Shown here: positions 42,517 through 51,000 of the stretch, piece after piece | Numbering within the stretch: the stretch's first letter is position 1 | Layout: each line of letters starts with the position of its first letter | Assembly (NCBI GenBank): GCA_964628235.1 | Contig: CAZVLU010000009.1 | Coordinates: 19,945-83,944, forward strand | Direction: 5' to 3' | DNA: 64,000 nucleotides | From: CAMAVH01 sp964628235 | Lineage (GTDB): Bacteria > Pseudomonadota > Alphaproteobacteria > SMXQ01 | Notes under the pieces: model-generated | Databases searched by the model: none | What the model was told of the DNA's origin: nothing | What the model saw: the letters and a program-made list of their open reading frames with translations, nothing else | Program-made: the position numbers and the translations under genes

Positions 42517-43626
42517 GTGACCATCGACATTCAGAGCCTCTACAAGCGTTTCGGCACGCAGCCGGTCCTGCGCGGCGTCGATCTCGATATCGGCGACGGC
42601 GAACTGGTGGCGCTGCTCGGCGCGTCGGGTTCGGGCAAGACGACTTTGCTGCGCATTCTCGCCGGCCTCGAGTTTCCCGACGGCGGCGACATCCTGGTCG
42701 ACGGCGAAAGCTGGATCGCCAAGCCGACGCAGGCGCGCAAGGTCGGCTTCGTCTTCCAGCATTACGCCCTGTTCGGCCATCTCACCGTCGCCGAGAACAT
42801 CGCCTTCGGCTTGCGCGTGCGCGACAAAAAGCAGCGTCCCGATGAAGCGGCGATCCAAGCCAAGATCAAAGAGCTGCTCGAACTGATCCAACTGGGTACG
42901 CTAGGCCACCGCTATCCGTCGCAGCTCTCGGGCGGCCAGCGCCAGCGCGTGGCGCTCGCCCGCGCCCTCGCCATCGAGCCGGCGGTGCTGCTGCTCGACG
43001 AGCCGTTCGGCGCGTTGGATGCCGGCGTGCGCAAGGATCTCCGCCAATGGCTGCGCGATCTGCACAAGCAACTCGGCATGACCACGGTCTTCGTGACGCA
43101 CGACCAGGAAGAAGCGCTGGAATTGGCCGACCGCGTCGTCATCCTCAACGAAGGCCGCATCGAGCAGATCGGCACGCCGGAAGAGGTTTACGACCATCCG
43201 GCGACGCCTTACGTGCTGCGTTTCCTCGGCGGCGCCAACGAATTGCCCGGCCATCTGCGCGCCGGCCGGATCGAAGTGGACGGCTTGGACACCAGCGCCG
43301 TCGAGCGCATCGCCGCCGGCGACGGCGCCGCCAGCCTGTTCGTCCGCCCGCATGACATCGACGTGCAGCCTGCCGACGACGGTGCGGCCAACATCCGTTC
43401 GGTCTTCATCACCGGCGCCCAGGCCCATGTCGAGCTGACTCTCGCGGGTAAGCCGCTCACGGCGGACATCCGCCGCGACGTGGCGCGCGCCCGCGGCCTC
43501 AAGCCCGGCCAGCGCGTCCGCCTGAAAGCCATGCACGGCCGGTTGTTCACCGCGCCGCACGCCGCTGCGGCGAGCGCCCCAACCGCGTCGGACGCGCAAG
43601 ACCGCGCCTGTATCGCGCGGCCCTGA
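42517..43626 (+). CDS. cysA: sulfate/thiosulfate ABC transporter ATP-binding protein CysA
   Basis: 369 residues from GTG 42517 (VTIDIQSLYKRFG), the family start; ATG 42481, with AGGA ahead, would add 12 residues. Walker A GASGSGKTT, Q-loop VGFVFQHYALFGHLTVAENIAFGL, signature LSGGQRQRVALA, Walker B VLLLDEPFGALD, H-loop VTHDQEEALEL. A C-terminal TOBE domain (SLFVRPHDIDVQP...) regulates the ATPase. It energises sulfate import with Sbp, CysT and CysW encoded downstream. The order, with the ATPase first, differs from the common sbp-cysT-cysW-cysA. Confidence 0.93.
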   Translation: MTIDIQSLYKRFGTQPVLRGVDLDIGDGELVALLGASGSGKTTLLRILAGLEFPDGGDILVDGESWIAKPTQARKVGFVFQHYALFGHLTVAENIAFGLRVRDKKQRPDEAAIQAKIKELLELIQLGTLGHRYPSQLSGGQRQRVALARALAIEPAVLLLDEPFGALDAGVRKDLRQWLRDLHKQLGMTTVFVTHDQEEALELADRVVILNEGRIEQIGTPEEVYDHPATPYVLRFLGGANELPGHLRAGRIEVDGLDTSAVERIAAGDGAASLFVRPHDIDVQPADDGAANIRSVFITGAQAHVELTLAGKPLTADIRRDVARARGLKPGQRVRLKAMHGRLFTAPHAAAASAPTASDAQDRACIARP

Positions 43627-43694
43627 GCCGCCGGACCCGCGCGCCGCGCCGCGCACATTCATCGCATCTCGCTTACATCCGTGAACGAAAGACC

Positions 43695-44729
43695 ATGACC
43701 ATGAAGACGCTCACCTCTCTCGCGCTCGCCGCCTCGCTGCTGGCCAGCACCCCCGCTTTCGCGCAAGTCAACGCGCCGGCCGACTACAAGGGCCCCAAGG
43801 AGATCCTCAACGTCTCCTACGACATCGCCCGCGAGCTCTACGTGAAGATCAACGAAGCCTTCACCGCCGACTGGCAGAAGAAGACCGGTCAGAAGATCGA
43901 AGTGAAGCAGTCGCATGCCGGCACTTCGACGCAGGCGCGCGCCATTCTCGAAGGCCTGCCCGCCGATCTCGTCACCTTCAACCAGGTGCTCGACGTTCAA
44001 GTGCTGGCCGACAAGGGCAAGCTGATCCCCGCCGACTGGGCCAAGCGCCTGCCCAACGCCTCGTCGCCCTACTACTCGCTGCCGGCCTTCCTGGTGCGTC
44101 CGGGCAATCCGAAGAACATCAAGGACTGGAACGATCTGGTCCGCGCCGATGTGAAGTCCGTGTTCCCGAATCCGAAGACCTCGGGCAACGCGCGCTACAC
44201 CTATCTCGGCGCTTACGCCTACGCTCTGTCGCAGAACAACAACGATCACGCCAAGGCGCAGGACTTCGTCAAAGCCTTCCTCGCCAACGTGCCGGTGTTC
44301 GACACCGGCGGCCGCGGCTCGACCACCACCTTCGTCGAGCGCGGCATCGGCGACGTCCTCATCACCTTCGAGGCCGAAGTCAACGCGGTGAAGAAGGAAT
44401 ATGGCGACAAGGGCTACCAGATCGTCATTCCGTCGCAGAGCATCCTGGCGGAATTCCCGGTGGCGCTGATCGACCGCAACGCCGACCGCAAGGGCACGCG
44501 TCCGCTCGCCCAGGCCTATCTCGACTACCTCTACAGCGAGGAAGGCCAGGAGATCGTCGCCGGCTTCGCCAACCGCGTGCATCACCCGAAGGTGGTCGAG
44601 CGCCACAAGGCGTCCTATCCGCCGGTCAAGCTGGTCACCATCGACGAGGTGTTCGGCGGCTGGGAGAAGGCCAACAAAGACCACTTCGCCGAAGGCGGCA
44701 TCCTCGACAAAGTCTTCGTGAAGCGTTGA
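43695..44729 (+). CDS. sbp: sulfate ABC transporter substrate-binding protein
   Basis: 344 residues. Sec signal peptide MTMKTLTSLALAASLLASTPAFA-QV. The mature protein has the sulfate-binding family pattern: ILNVSYDIARELYVKINEAFTADWQ (S-Y-D binding loop), IEVKQSHAGTSTQARAILEGLPADLVTFNQ, PKTSGNARYTYLGAYAYAL, VFDTGGRGSTTTFVERGIGDVLITFEAE. It binds sulfate (or thiosulfate) in the periplasm by hydrogen bonds only. Located 68 bases after cysA and 7 before cysT. Confidence 0.95.
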   Translation: MTMKTLTSLALAASLLASTPAFAQVNAPADYKGPKEILNVSYDIARELYVKINEAFTADWQKKTGQKIEVKQSHAGTSTQARAILEGLPADLVTFNQVLDVQVLADKGKLIPADWAKRLPNASSPYYSLPAFLVRPGNPKNIKDWNDLVRADVKSVFPNPKTSGNARYTYLGAYAYALSQNNNDHAKAQDFVKAFLANVPVFDTGGRGSTTTFVERGIGDVLITFEAEVNAVKKEYGDKGYQIVIPSQSILAEFPVALIDRNADRKGTRPLAQAYLDYLYSEEGQEIVAGFANRVHHPKVVERHKASYPPVKLVTIDEVFGGWEKANKDHFAEGGILDKVFVKR

Positions 44730-44736
44730 GGCTTTA

Positions 44737-45633
44737 GTGACTCTCGCCGCAACCCCAGCCCTTTCTTTGGGCGATCAAGCGCAACCGCCGCGCCCTGCCG
44801 TCAAGGCTCGGGCGCGGCGTCGCGTGCTGCCCGGCTTCGGGCTGACGATGGGCGCGACATTGTTCTATCTCGCGCTGATCGTGCTGCTGCCGGTGGCGGC
44901 GCTCATTCTGAAAACCGCCGACGGCGGCTGGTTGCGCTTCTGGCAGGTGATCTCGAGCGAGCGTGCCGTCGCGGCCTTCCAGGTGACGATCGGCGCGGCG
45001 ATTCTCGCCACGATTTTCAACGCTCTTTACGGGCTGCTGATGGCCTGGGTGCTGGCGCGCTACCGTTTTCCCGGCCGGCGCAGTCTCGACGCGCTGATCG
45101 ACCTGCCCTTCGCCCTGCCCACCGCCGTCGCCGGCATCGCGCTCACCGCGCTCTACGCCGGCAACGGCTGGTTCGGCGCGGTCTTGGAGCCGGCCGGCCT
45201 CAAAGTCGTCTACACCATCGTCGGCGTCGCCGTCGCCATGGCCTTCACCAGCGTGCCCTTCGTCGTGCGCACGGTGCAGCCGGTGATCGAGGAGCTGAAA
45301 GCCGAGACGGAAGAAGCCGCGCGCACGCTCGGCGCCAGCGACTGGCAAGTCTTCACCCGGGTAATCTATCCGGCGATTTTTCCCGCCCATCTCGCCGGCT
45401 GCGCCATGTCGTTCGCGCGCAGCATGGGCGAGTTCGGCGCGGTCATCTTCATCGCCGGCAACTTGCCGTTCCAGACCGAGATCGCGCCCTTGCTGATCTT
45501 CATCCGGCTGGAGGAGTACGATTATCCGGCCGCCAGCGCGATCGCCGTCGTGCTGCTCGCCGTCGCCTTCGTCCTGCTGCTGACCACCAACGCCATCCAG
45601 GCCTGGCGGCTCAAGCGGGTCGTGAAGGACTAG
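44737..45633 (+). CDS. cysT: sulfate ABC transporter permease CysT
   Basis: 298 residues from GTG 44737. Six hydrophobic segments, beginning GATLFYLALIVLLPVAALILKT and ending SAIAVVLLAVAFVLLLTTNAIQAW. The permease coupling loop is EEAARTLGASDWQVFTRVIYPAIFPAHLAG. DLPFALPTAVAGIALTALY and RSMGEFGAVIFIAGNLPFQTEIAPLLI are the CysT hallmarks. It pairs with CysW as the transmembrane channel. The first 35 residues are a basic cytoplasmic tail, somewhat longer than usual. 3 bases separate it from cysW. Confidence 0.94.
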   Translation: MTLAATPALSLGDQAQPPRPAVKARARRRVLPGFGLTMGATLFYLALIVLLPVAALILKTADGGWLRFWQVISSERAVAAFQVTIGAAILATIFNALYGLLMAWVLARYRFPGRRSLDALIDLPFALPTAVAGIALTALYAGNGWFGAVLEPAGLKVVYTIVGVAVAMAFTSVPFVVRTVQPVIEELKAETEEAARTLGASDWQVFTRVIYPAIFPAHLAGCAMSFARSMGEFGAVIFIAGNLPFQTEIAPLLIFIRLEEYDYPAASAIAVVLLAVAFVLLLTTNAIQAWRLKRVVKD

Positions 45634-45636
45634 GCC

Positions 45637-46482
45637 ATGGCGATCGCGCAGCCCGATACTCTTCTGCAAGCGCCGCCGAGCCGCGCGCCGCGCTGGCTGA
45701 TCGGCGCCGGCATCGTGTTGACCGCGCTGTTCATCGTCGGGCCCTTGCTGATGATCTTCGACCAAGCCCTCGCCAAGGGCCTCGCGGTCTTTCGCCAGAA
45801 CCTGTTCCACCCCGAGACGCTGCATGCCGTCTATCTGACCGTGCTCACCGCGCTGGTCGTCGTGCCGCTCAACATCCTGTTCGGCGTCGCCGCCGCCTGG
45901 GCCATCACCAAGTTCGAATTCCCCGGCAAGAAGCTGCTGCTGACCGCCATCGATATTCCCTTCTCGGTATCGCCGATCGTCGCCGGCGTCTGCTACCTGC
46001 TGCTCTACGGCTCGAACGGCCTGTTCGGCCCCTGGCTCGAAGCGGCCGACGTGCGCATCATGTTCAGCGTGCCGGCGATCATGCTGGTGACTCTGTTCGT
46101 CACCAGCCCCTTCGTGGCGCGCGAACTGATTCCGCTGATGCAGGTGCAGGGCCGCGACCAGGAAGAGGTCGCCGCCACCTTGGGCGCCAGCGGCTGGCAG
46201 ATTTTCCGCCGCGTCACCCTGCCCAACATCAAATGGGCGCTGCTCTACGGCGCGGTGCTGTGCAACGCGCGCGCCATGGGCGAGTTCGGCGCCGTGTCGG
46301 TCGTCTCCGGCAACATCCGCGGCGAGACCAACACCTTGCCGCTGCAAGTGCAGTTGCTCTATCACGACTACAACGCGACCGGCGCCTTCGCCGCCGCGAC
46401 GATCCTCACGCTGCTCGCCTTCGTGACGCTGATCCTCAAGGCCTGGCTCGAACGCCACACGCGGGGACAGGGCGGGCATTGA
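45637..46482 (+). CDS. cysW: sulfate ABC transporter permease CysW
   Basis: 281 residues. Six membrane helices (LIGAGIVLTALFIVGPLLMIF ... AATILTLLAFVTLILKAWLE). The family blocks are AKGLAVFRQNLFHPETLHAVYLTVLTALVVVPLN, DIPFSVSPIVAGVCYLLLYGSNGLFG, EEVAATLGASGWQIFRRVTLPNIKWALLYG and ARAMGEFGAVSVVSGNIRGETNTLPLQVQLLYHDYN, all diagnostic of CysW. Last gene of the sulfate operon. The base composition drops sharply to AT-rich right after its stop. Confidence 0.95.
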   Translation: MAIAQPDTLLQAPPSRAPRWLIGAGIVLTALFIVGPLLMIFDQALAKGLAVFRQNLFHPETLHAVYLTVLTALVVVPLNILFGVAAAWAITKFEFPGKKLLLTAIDIPFSVSPIVAGVCYLLLYGSNGLFGPWLEAADVRIMFSVPAIMLVTLFVTSPFVARELIPLMQVQGRDQEEVAATLGASGWQIFRRVTLPNIKWALLYGAVLCNARAMGEFGAVSVVSGNIRGETNTLPLQVQLLYHDYNATGAFAAATILTLLAFVTLILKAWLERHTRGQGGH

Positions 46483-46521
46483 GGTTGCAAATAGCTGAAA
46501 CGATTCTTCTTTTTTAAGGCC

Positions 46522-46549
46522 TTGATTTTCTTAAATAAACAACTACATT
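46522..46549 (+). promoter_or_regulatory. possible promoter of the AT-rich three-gene cassette
   Basis: TTGATT (46522-46527), a 16-base spacer, and TACATT (46544-46549), 34 bases before the ATG at 46583. AT-rich DNA makes chance matches likely. Confidence 0.3.
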
Positions 46550-46582
46550 TTGAGTAAGCTATATGGGATAGATTTTATCCGC

Positions 46583-47308
46583 ATGCCTTACTTAAAAGCT
46601 CCGATCACTGAGGCCGTATTGGATATCCGCGTGTCGCCACGCGCCGATATAACAGTCGAAGAGCTTGGCCAATTATCTAAGATATTTGGGTCGCGCTATC
46701 CCTCGTCTGAGGACGTTCTGCATTTCACTGGAACGTACGAAATAGGCTCATCGAAAACTGAACCTGTTACCTCAGAAAAAATAGGCTTCATTTTTAAAAA
46801 TGCCGAGCAAAGCAAAGTTTTTCAGGCCCAAAAACTAGGCTTCAGCTTTAACAAATTAGCTCCCTATGAAAGTTGGGAACTTTTTAGTGCCGAAGCTAAA
46901 GAGCTTTGGAAGCAATATAAGGCTATCGCAAAACCTCTAAATATTACCCGTGTAGGCCTGCGATATATCAACAAGCTCAATCTTCCCGTTGGCTTGAAGG
47001 ACTTTGGAAAATACCTGAAGCAAGCTCCAGAATTGGCCCCGGGATTGCCTCAGGGGCTATCTAATTTTTTTACTCAATTTCAAATTCCATATGCAGATGT
47101 AGAAGCCATGTTGATCATAAACATGACTATGGCCCCGCCCCCCGATAAAGAAACGGCATCGGTTATCTTGGATTTAGACGTGTTTCGCGCGCACTCAGTG
47201 CCGCAAGGCGATGCTGACTTATGGGCATATTTTGAAAAGCTACGCGCAAAGAAGAATGAGGCTTTTGAAGCCTGCATCACAGACGCCACAAGGGAGCTAT
47301 TTAAATAA
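46583..47308 (+). CDS. TIGR04255 family protein
   Basis: 241 residues from ATG 46583 (MPYLKAPITEAVLDIRVSP), which matches the start of the sporadically distributed TIGR04255 family; a TTG at 46550 would add 11 residues. The P-I-x-E-A-x-x-D-I-R motif at the N-terminus and ITRVGLRYINKLNLP in the middle are family marks. The function is unknown. Codon use is strongly AT-rich compared with cysW and nrdJ on either side. First gene of a three-gene unit: its stop overlaps the next ATG (TAATG). Confidence 0.82.
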   Translation: MPYLKAPITEAVLDIRVSPRADITVEELGQLSKIFGSRYPSSEDVLHFTGTYEIGSSKTEPVTSEKIGFIFKNAEQSKVFQAQKLGFSFNKLAPYESWELFSAEAKELWKQYKAIAKPLNITRVGLRYINKLNLPVGLKDFGKYLKQAPELAPGLPQGLSNFFTQFQIPYADVEAMLIINMTMAPPPDKETASVILDLDVFRAHSVPQGDADLWAYFEKLRAKKNEAFEACITDATRELFK

Positions 47309-47643
47309 TGGCAACTGCCTTCTTCGCTGAACCTTTTACTGCGGATAGTGCTGTCGAGCAAAAGGAGCCGCTCTACATGTCGTTTTCACGAATGCACGAA
47401 CTGCCTCGCATTCAGCACAAATATTTCACCAAGCCTGAGACTGCGTTTGGCGCTGAATCTATGCATGTCAGTATCGTGGCACATGATGCCTTCCGCCGTA
47501 TTATTCAACTAATTGGACCTTACAACTCTGTTATATCTCATGACCCATATGAGTATTTCAGTGTTGAATTGCCAACTCGCGAAGCTCGTGCTCGCGTAAA
47601 TAATATTGGGCGAATTGTCCCTATGCATCTAACTGATGATTAA
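47308..47643 (+). CDS. hypothetical protein, second gene of the TIGR04255 cassette
   Basis: 111 residues, not recognised. Visible features: an N-terminal polar stretch, SFSRMHELPRIQHKYFTKPETAFGAESMHVS, then AHDAFRRIIQLIGPYNSVISHDPYEYFSVELPTREARARVNNIGRIVP. No signal peptide, membrane segment or catalytic motif is evident. It overlaps the TIGR04255 stop by one base and is followed after 2 bases by the third gene, so the three are translated as a unit. AT-rich like its neighbours. Function unknown; probably works with them. Confidence 0.65.
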   Translation: MATAFFAEPFTADSAVEQKEPLYMSFSRMHELPRIQHKYFTKPETAFGAESMHVSIVAHDAFRRIIQLIGPYNSVISHDPYEYFSVELPTREARARVNNIGRIVPMHLTDD

Positions 47644-47645
47644 GC

Positions 47646-48167
47646 ATGCCGGCTTGGTGGCAACAGATCGATGGCCCCACTCTTAATCAGGGGGATCTGT
47701 TGAGAGGAATTTCTATTCCCATTATCAAATCTAATTTTCCGGAAGCTGACGAAAACGGCAATGTACCGTTTGATATTGCGACCACGGACGTTCTCGTCCT
47801 TACCCAAAGCTGTGATTTGGTGAATGGTAAATCTGCAAATGTTCTAGTTGCTGTTGTCCACTCACTAATTGAGTTTGAGAAAACCAACCCGGCTTACGAA
47901 AAGGACAAAAGCAAGTGGGGGATGGTTTCAAAAGGCCGTGTCGAAGGATTGCACTTGTTGCAATCGCCTGAAGCGATGCCAGATGGGCGCAATTATTTAC
48001 TGGCTGATTTTCGACATATCGTCAGTTTGCCTTATCAATACACTTCGCAATTTGCAGAAACTGCTGGTCAGAGATGGCGATTAACCTCGCCTTATCTAGA
48101 AGCTATGTCTCAAGCCTTTGGGAATCTCTTTATGCGAGTCGCGATCCCTAATCCAATACGTTTGTGA
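47646..48167 (+). CDS. hypothetical protein with a VLTQSCDL motif, third gene of the cassette
   Basis: 173 residues, not named. The N-terminus has an NQGDLLRGI block (about 14-22), then DVLVLTQSCDLVNGK (about 48-62) with a single cysteine in a Q-S-C-D context that could be functional, and a C-terminal RWRLTSPYLEAMSQAFGNLFMRVAIP block of the kind shared by a family of uncharacterised proteins. No membrane or signal segment is seen. It closes the AT-rich cassette; the nrdJ upstream region follows. Confidence 0.68.
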   Translation: MPAWWQQIDGPTLNQGDLLRGISIPIIKSNFPEADENGNVPFDIATTDVLVLTQSCDLVNGKSANVLVAVVHSLIEFEKTNPAYEKDKSKWGMVSKGRVEGLHLLQSPEAMPDGRNYLLADFRHIVSLPYQYTSQFAETAGQRWRLTSPYLEAMSQAFGNLFMRVAIPNPIRL

Positions 48168-48182
48168 TTACTCCTGATCGTC

Positions 48183-48191
48183 TGTGGATAA
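48183..48191 (-). promoter_or_regulatory. perfect DnaA box upstream of nrdJ
   Basis: TTATCCACA on the minus strand (TGTGGATAA on plus), 262 bases before the nrdJ ATG. A second exact copy lies inside nrdJ at 48527-48535. Confidence 0.4.
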
Positions 48192-48241
48192 ACCTGTGGG
48201 CAATCCCCATATCTGTCCCTCGGATATTCGCGGTGGAAAGC

Positions 48242-48263
48242 CGGGATAACAAAATTTATCCCG
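48242..48263. repeat. perfect hairpin/dyad CGGGATAA...TTATCCCG upstream of nrdJ
   Basis: Two perfect 8-bp arms around CAAAAT, directly followed by a second small dyad GAGAA-T-TTCTC (48263-48273). Could be the terminator of the AT-rich cassette or an operator for nrdJ. Nothing else was recognised in 48168-48452. Confidence 0.45.
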
Positions 48264-48452
48264 AGAATTTCTCAGGTTTTTCAGTGGGTTATTGACTACC
48301 CATCCTCTGTGAAACATATCGCGAACATTGTTTTGCGCGCGGCCCCGCCGTACACTCGTTTTTGCCCCAGTAAGGCAATTCCCCAGCGTTGCGCGTTTGG
48401 CCGCCATGACCTTCGAGTCTCGGCGGCGTTTTTATCGTCGGAGAAGCGGTCC

Positions 48453-50828
48453 ATGGCCTCGGTTGCAGCGATTTCCCAACAGATCTGGGACATGAAATAC
48501 CGCCTCAAGGACGCCCAGGGCGTGCCTGTGGATAAATCCATCGAGGACACTTGGCGGCGCATCGCCGACGCCCTGGCCGAGGTCGAAGCCGACAAGGCCG
48601 CCTGGTCCGACAAGTTCTACGGCGCGCTGGAAGACTTCGCCTTCCTGCCGGCCGGCCGCATCATCGCCGGCGCCGGCACGGGCCGCAGCGTCACCCTGTT
48701 CAACTGCTTCGTCATGGGCACCGTGCCCGACGCCATGGGCGGCATCTTCGCGCATCTGCGCGAAGCGGCGCTGACCATGCAGCAGGGCGGCGGCATCGGT
48801 TACGACTTCTCGACGCTGCGCCCCAAGGGCGCGCCGGTGAAGGGCGTCGGGGCCGACGCCTCCGGCCCGCTCAGCTTCATGGACGTGTGGGACGCCATGT
48901 GCCGCACCATCATGTCGGCCGGCAGCCGCCGCGGCGCCATGATGGCGACCATGCGCTGCGACCACCCCGACATCGAAGCCTTCATCGAGGCCAAGCGCGA
49001 GCCGGGCCGGCTGCGCATGTTCAACCTCTCGGTCCTCGTCACCGACCCCTTCATGGACGCGGTGAAACACAATCTGCCGTGGGATTTGACGTTCGACGGC
49101 ACGGTCTATCGCACGATCGAAGCCCGCGCGTTGTGGGACAAAATCATGCACGCGACCTATTCCTATGCGGAACCCGGCGTGATCTTCATCGACCGCATCA
49201 ACCGCCGCAACAACCTCAGCTATTGCGAGAGCATCAGCGCCACCAACCCCTGCGGCGAGCAACCCCTGCCGCCCTATGGCGCATGCCTGCTCGGCTCGAT
49301 CAACCTCGCCCGCCTGGTGCGCGAGCCGTTCGAGGAAAACGCCCATCTCGACATGGATCGCCTGCGCGAGCTGGTGCCGCTCGCCGTGCGCATGATGGAC
49401 AATGTGGTCGACGTCTCGCGCTTCCCGCTCGAAGAGCAGACGCGCGAAGCCCAGGCCAAGCGCCGCATCGGCCTCGGCGTCACCGGCCTGGCCGACGCGC
49501 TGATCATGTGCCGCGCCCGCTACGGCTCGACCGAAGCCCTGCGCCTGACGGCGGAATGGATGAGCGCCATCGAGCGCACCGCTTATTTGGCGTCCACCGA
49601 GCTCGCGCGCGAAAAAGGCGCCTTCCCGCTGTTCGACAAAGACGCTTACTTGGCCGGCGAGACGATTCGCGGGCTCGATGCCGACGTGCAGGCCGCCATC
49701 GCCAAGCACGGCATCCGCAACGCGCTGCTCACCTCGATCGCGCCGACCGGCACCATCTCGCTGCTCGCCGACAATGTCTCGTCGGGGTTGGAGCCGGTGT
49801 TCAGCTTCACCTACACGCGCCGTATCCTGCTGCCCGACGGCACCCGCCAGGAGGAAGAAGTCAGCGATTACGCCTTCCGCCTGTTCAAGCGCCTGAAGGG
49901 CGACAACCTGCCGCTGCCCGACTACTTCGTCGACGCCCAGGTGCTGGCGCCCGCCGACCATGTCGCCATGCAGGCCGTGGTGCAGAAATACGTCGACAGC
50001 TCGATCTCCAAGACCATCAACATGCCGGTCGACATCGACTTCGAGGATTTCAAGAGCGTCTATATGCAAGCCTACGAGCAGGGCTGCAAAGGCTGCACGA
50101 CCTACCGCCCGAACGACATCACCGGCTCGGTGCTGGAAGTGAAGCCGCAGAAGGACAAGGAAGAAGGCCAGCAGGAGCTGCCGCTGGAAAAGCAGCCGGC
50201 GCGCTTCGCCGATCCGTTCGAGGCCGGCGGCGTCGTTTACATGACGCAGCCGCTCGACCGCCCGGGCGAGCTTGCGGGGCGCACCTACAAGCTGCGCTGG
50301 CCCGAGAGCGAGCACGCCATGTACATCACGATCAACGACATCGTGCAGGACGGCCGCACCCGCCCCTTCGAGATCTTCGTGAATTCGAAGAACATGGAGC
50401 ATTTCGCCTGGACCGTCGGCCTGACGCGCATGATCTCGGCGGTGTTCCGCCGCGGCGGCGATGTCTCGTTCGTGGTCGAGGAATTGAAAGCCGTGTTCGA
50501 TCCGCGCGGCGGCCAATGGATGGAAGGCCGCTATGTGCCCTCGCTCCTCGCCGCCATCGGCGACGTCATCGAGCAGCATATGATCGAGATCGGCTTCATG
50601 CCCAACTCGAAGGAAAAGCGCGAAGGCCATTTGGAGCGCCAGGTGGTCAACCTCGCCGAGGCGCGCGGCCACGAGGATCATGGGCATGACCACAAGGGCC
50701 ACGATCACGCCCCTAAAGCCAGCCCCGACTCGCGCTACCGCCAATGCCCGAAATGCGGCCAAGCCAGCCTGATCAAACAAGAAGGCTGCGATAGCTGCCA
50801 GAGCTGCGCTTATTCGAAGTGCGGGTGA
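48453..50828 (+). CDS. nrdJ: adenosylcobalamin-dependent ribonucleoside-diphosphate reductase (class II)
   Basis: 791 residues from ATG 48453, with GGAG 10 bases ahead. The reductase barrel has SVTLFNCFVMGTVPD (first active cysteine), LTMQQGGGIGYDFSTLRP, SAGSRRGAMMATM, SATNPCGEQPLPPYGACLLGSINLA (thiyl-radical cysteine and partner), and LTSIAPTGTISLLADNVSSGLEPVF. A His-rich linker (HEDHGHDHKGHDHAP) and a C-terminal zinc ribbon with redox cysteines (CPKCGQASLIKQEGCDSCQSC) end the protein. It makes deoxynucleotides without an oxygen-dependent radical. PduO at 29626 can supply its cofactor. Confidence 0.95.
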   Translation: MASVAAISQQIWDMKYRLKDAQGVPVDKSIEDTWRRIADALAEVEADKAAWSDKFYGALEDFAFLPAGRIIAGAGTGRSVTLFNCFVMGTVPDAMGGIFAHLREAALTMQQGGGIGYDFSTLRPKGAPVKGVGADASGPLSFMDVWDAMCRTIMSAGSRRGAMMATMRCDHPDIEAFIEAKREPGRLRMFNLSVLVTDPFMDAVKHNLPWDLTFDGTVYRTIEARALWDKIMHATYSYAEPGVIFIDRINRRNNLSYCESISATNPCGEQPLPPYGACLLGSINLARLVREPFEENAHLDMDRLRELVPLAVRMMDNVVDVSRFPLEEQTREAQAKRRIGLGVTGLADALIMCRARYGSTEALRLTAEWMSAIERTAYLASTELAREKGAFPLFDKDAYLAGETIRGLDADVQAAIAKHGIRNALLTSIAPTGTISLLADNVSSGLEPVFSFTYTRRILLPDGTRQEEEVSDYAFRLFKRLKGDNLPLPDYFVDAQVLAPADHVAMQAVVQKYVDSSISKTINMPVDIDFEDFKSVYMQAYEQGCKGCTTYRPNDITGSVLEVKPQKDKEEGQQELPLEKQPARFADPFEAGGVVYMTQPLDRPGELAGRTYKLRWPESEHAMYITINDIVQDGRTRPFEIFVNSKNMEHFAWTVGLTRMISAVFRRGGDVSFVVEELKAVFDPRGGQWMEGRYVPSLLAAIGDVIEQHMIEIGFMPNSKEKREGHLERQVVNLAEARGHEDHGHDHKGHDHAPKASPDSRYRQCPKCGQASLIKQEGCDSCQSCAYSKCG

Positions 50829-50901
50829 GTCCTCGCCTAGCTCGCGCTGATCGCTGAAGGCGGCCCTAACCCGCTAACGCACGGCGCTCACCTCATCCTC
50901 A

Positions 50902-50991
50902 ATCGTCATGCCCGCACTTGGTGCGGGTATCCACGCCTTTTGCGGATACATCGCAAGGCATGGATGCCCGGGCCAAGCCCGGGCATGACGG
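50902..50991. repeat. composite palindromic repeat, copy 2
   Basis: About 90 bases with outer arms CGTCATGCCCG and CGGGCATGACG, inner CCCGCACTTGGTGCGGG and CCCGGGCCAAGCCCGGG hairpins, and TATCCACGCC facing GGCATGGAT. Located between the convergent nrdJ and chaC genes. Same orientation as copy 3. Confidence 0.82.
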
Positions 50992-51000
50992 GTCTTGATG

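Noticed and set aside
48168..48452. Adenosylcobalamin riboswitch or NrdR box ahead of nrdJ
   Set aside because: No B12-box sequence and no NrdR-type palindrome was seen; only DnaA-like boxes and two small dyads.
48432..50780. Very long open frame antisense to nrdJ (about 780 codons)
   Set aside because: It mirrors a GC-rich gene with strong third-position bias; its translation is His/Arg/Ala-rich with no family resemblance. The same holds for long antisense frames over cysT-cysW, lysA-DUF4175 and the YgiQ-like gene.
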